Made by a program: the position numbers and the translations under genes
Shown here: in pieces, positions 63,481 through 64,000 of the stretch
How the letters are laid out: the number at the start of each line of letters is the position of its first letter
How positions within the stretch are numbered: the first letter of the stretch is position 1
Source: Amborella trichopoda
Taxonomy: Eukaryota; Streptophyta; Magnoliopsida; Amborellales; Amborellaceae
Assembly (NCBI RefSeq): GCF_000471905.2
Contig: NW_006497672.1
Coordinates: 1,215,024 to 1,279,023 of the forward strand
Length of the DNA stretch: 64,000 nt
Direction of reading: 5' to 3'
Notes under the pieces: generated by a model
Told to the model about the DNA's origin: nothing
Database searches by the model: none
What the model saw: only the letters and a program-made list of their open reading frames with translations

Positions 63481-63696
63481 TATGCGTTGGATGACCTTAA
63501 AATGCATAACCATGGTCTAGATGCACGACCCTAAACTGCATGGTCAAAACTATACGACCTAAACCTGTAGCGGAGGTCTAGTTGCAAGACCTTAAACTGC
63601 ATGGTCCTAGTTGCATGACTAGAAACTGCATAACCATGGTCCAAACTATATGACCTTAAACTGCTTTGCCCAGGTCCAAGAGGCATGACCTTAAAG
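63481..63696 (+). repeat. Diverged relatives of the 35-bp satellite, second island
   Basis: This is a second run of the CATGACCTTAAA subfamily, collinear with the first island. GGTCTAGATGCACGACCCTA near 63512 matches GGTCTTGGTGCACAACCCTA near 62824 (688 bp). GGTCTAGTTGCAAGACCTTA at 63575 matches GGTCTAGTTGCACGACCTTA at 62885 (690 bp). The two islands and their spacer therefore look like two tandem copies of a composite unit of about 700 bp. Confidence 0.8.
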
Positions 63697-64000
63697 ACGC
63701 CTCCACACATGTGCACACGCCCTTTACGTGCATCTTCACACATGCTTCCCAAACTGACTTGTTCATGTGCACACCACCTTCATTGCTTCCCCAGTGAATC
63801 CATTCACCTCAACAACATCCATCATTCCTTAGTAATTTTCACCCATCCGCACAAAACCGTGAATCATTCCACCATCCATACTTGCCATCAGCTAGTGGGT
63901 CACAACGTTTCACACACCATTCATGCATCATTCGTCTTTCATAAGTAGCCTCGTGTCATCTCCCTAAAGTGATTCAAAACCATCATCATACTCACTCCAT
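63697..64000. other. Right edge, no gene recognised
   Basis: CA-rich sequence with an 11-bp direct repeat CATGTGCACAC at 63708 and 63764. An open frame at 63685-63948 begins inside the satellite relative and is rich in His, Ser and Thr because of this composition. I see no domain in it. Confidence 0.5.

Noticed and set aside
55811-64000. tRNA, rRNA or small RNA genes
   Set aside because: No cloverleaf-like sequence with A and B boxes and no rRNA-like stretch was seen in the non-satellite part.

Overview
This window is plant nuclear DNA, almost certainly from a flowering plant. About 87% of it is one satellite family. The rest is an AT-moderate flank holding a broken Ty3/gypsy LTR retrotransposon of the Tat type, several minisatellites and no intact gene. 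I cannot name the species.

Layout. (1) From 1 to about 45,222 there is an uninterrupted head-to-tail array of a 35-bp monomer, roughly 1,290 copies. It is seen in near-consensus form at 44891-44925, with the core CATGACCCTAAACTGCTC. Each good monomer carries one CCCTAAA, the Arabidopsis-type telomere heptamer. (2) At about 45,211-45,230 the array flips, and the same monomer runs on the opposite strand (TTTAGGG readable on +) to about 55,810, roughly 300 copies, with one 70-N assembly gap at 50063-50132. (3) From 55,811 to 59,040 there is non-satellite DNA with a decayed ~53-bp minisatellite and a purine-only GA tract. (4) From 59,041 to 61,144 lie the remains of a Tat-clade pol gene: an RT scrap, an RNase H, a second archaeal-type RNase H and a split integrase, all with stops, frame changes and deletions. 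(5) From 61,145 to 64,000 there is probable retroelement 3' sequence, with direct repeats, a 26-bp minisatellite and two islands of a diverged relative of the 35-bp satellite set in a composite ~700-bp repeat.

The information in the window is in how monomer variants are ordered. Variants recur in the same order at long distances, giving nested higher-order repeats (HORs). I found units of about 0.1, 0.21, 0.45, 0.7, 1.15, 1.375, 1.43, 2.0, 3.57 and 8.57 kb, mostly close to whole multiples of 35. In the 2.0-kb HOR the sister copies predict that the 70-N gap should really be about 94 bp. The two arrays also carry different marker variants, so the strand flip is probably not a recent inversion of one homogeneous array.

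The most interesting biological idea is that the satellite may have grown out of a tandem repeat in the 3' non-coding part of a Tat-type retroelement. A diverged, short form of the same repeat lies about 1.6 kb downstream of the pol remnant and on the same strand as pol.

No functional protein-coding gene, tRNA, rRNA, CRISPR array or true telomere was found. Open reading frames of 60-113 codons inside the satellite are by-products of the repeat.
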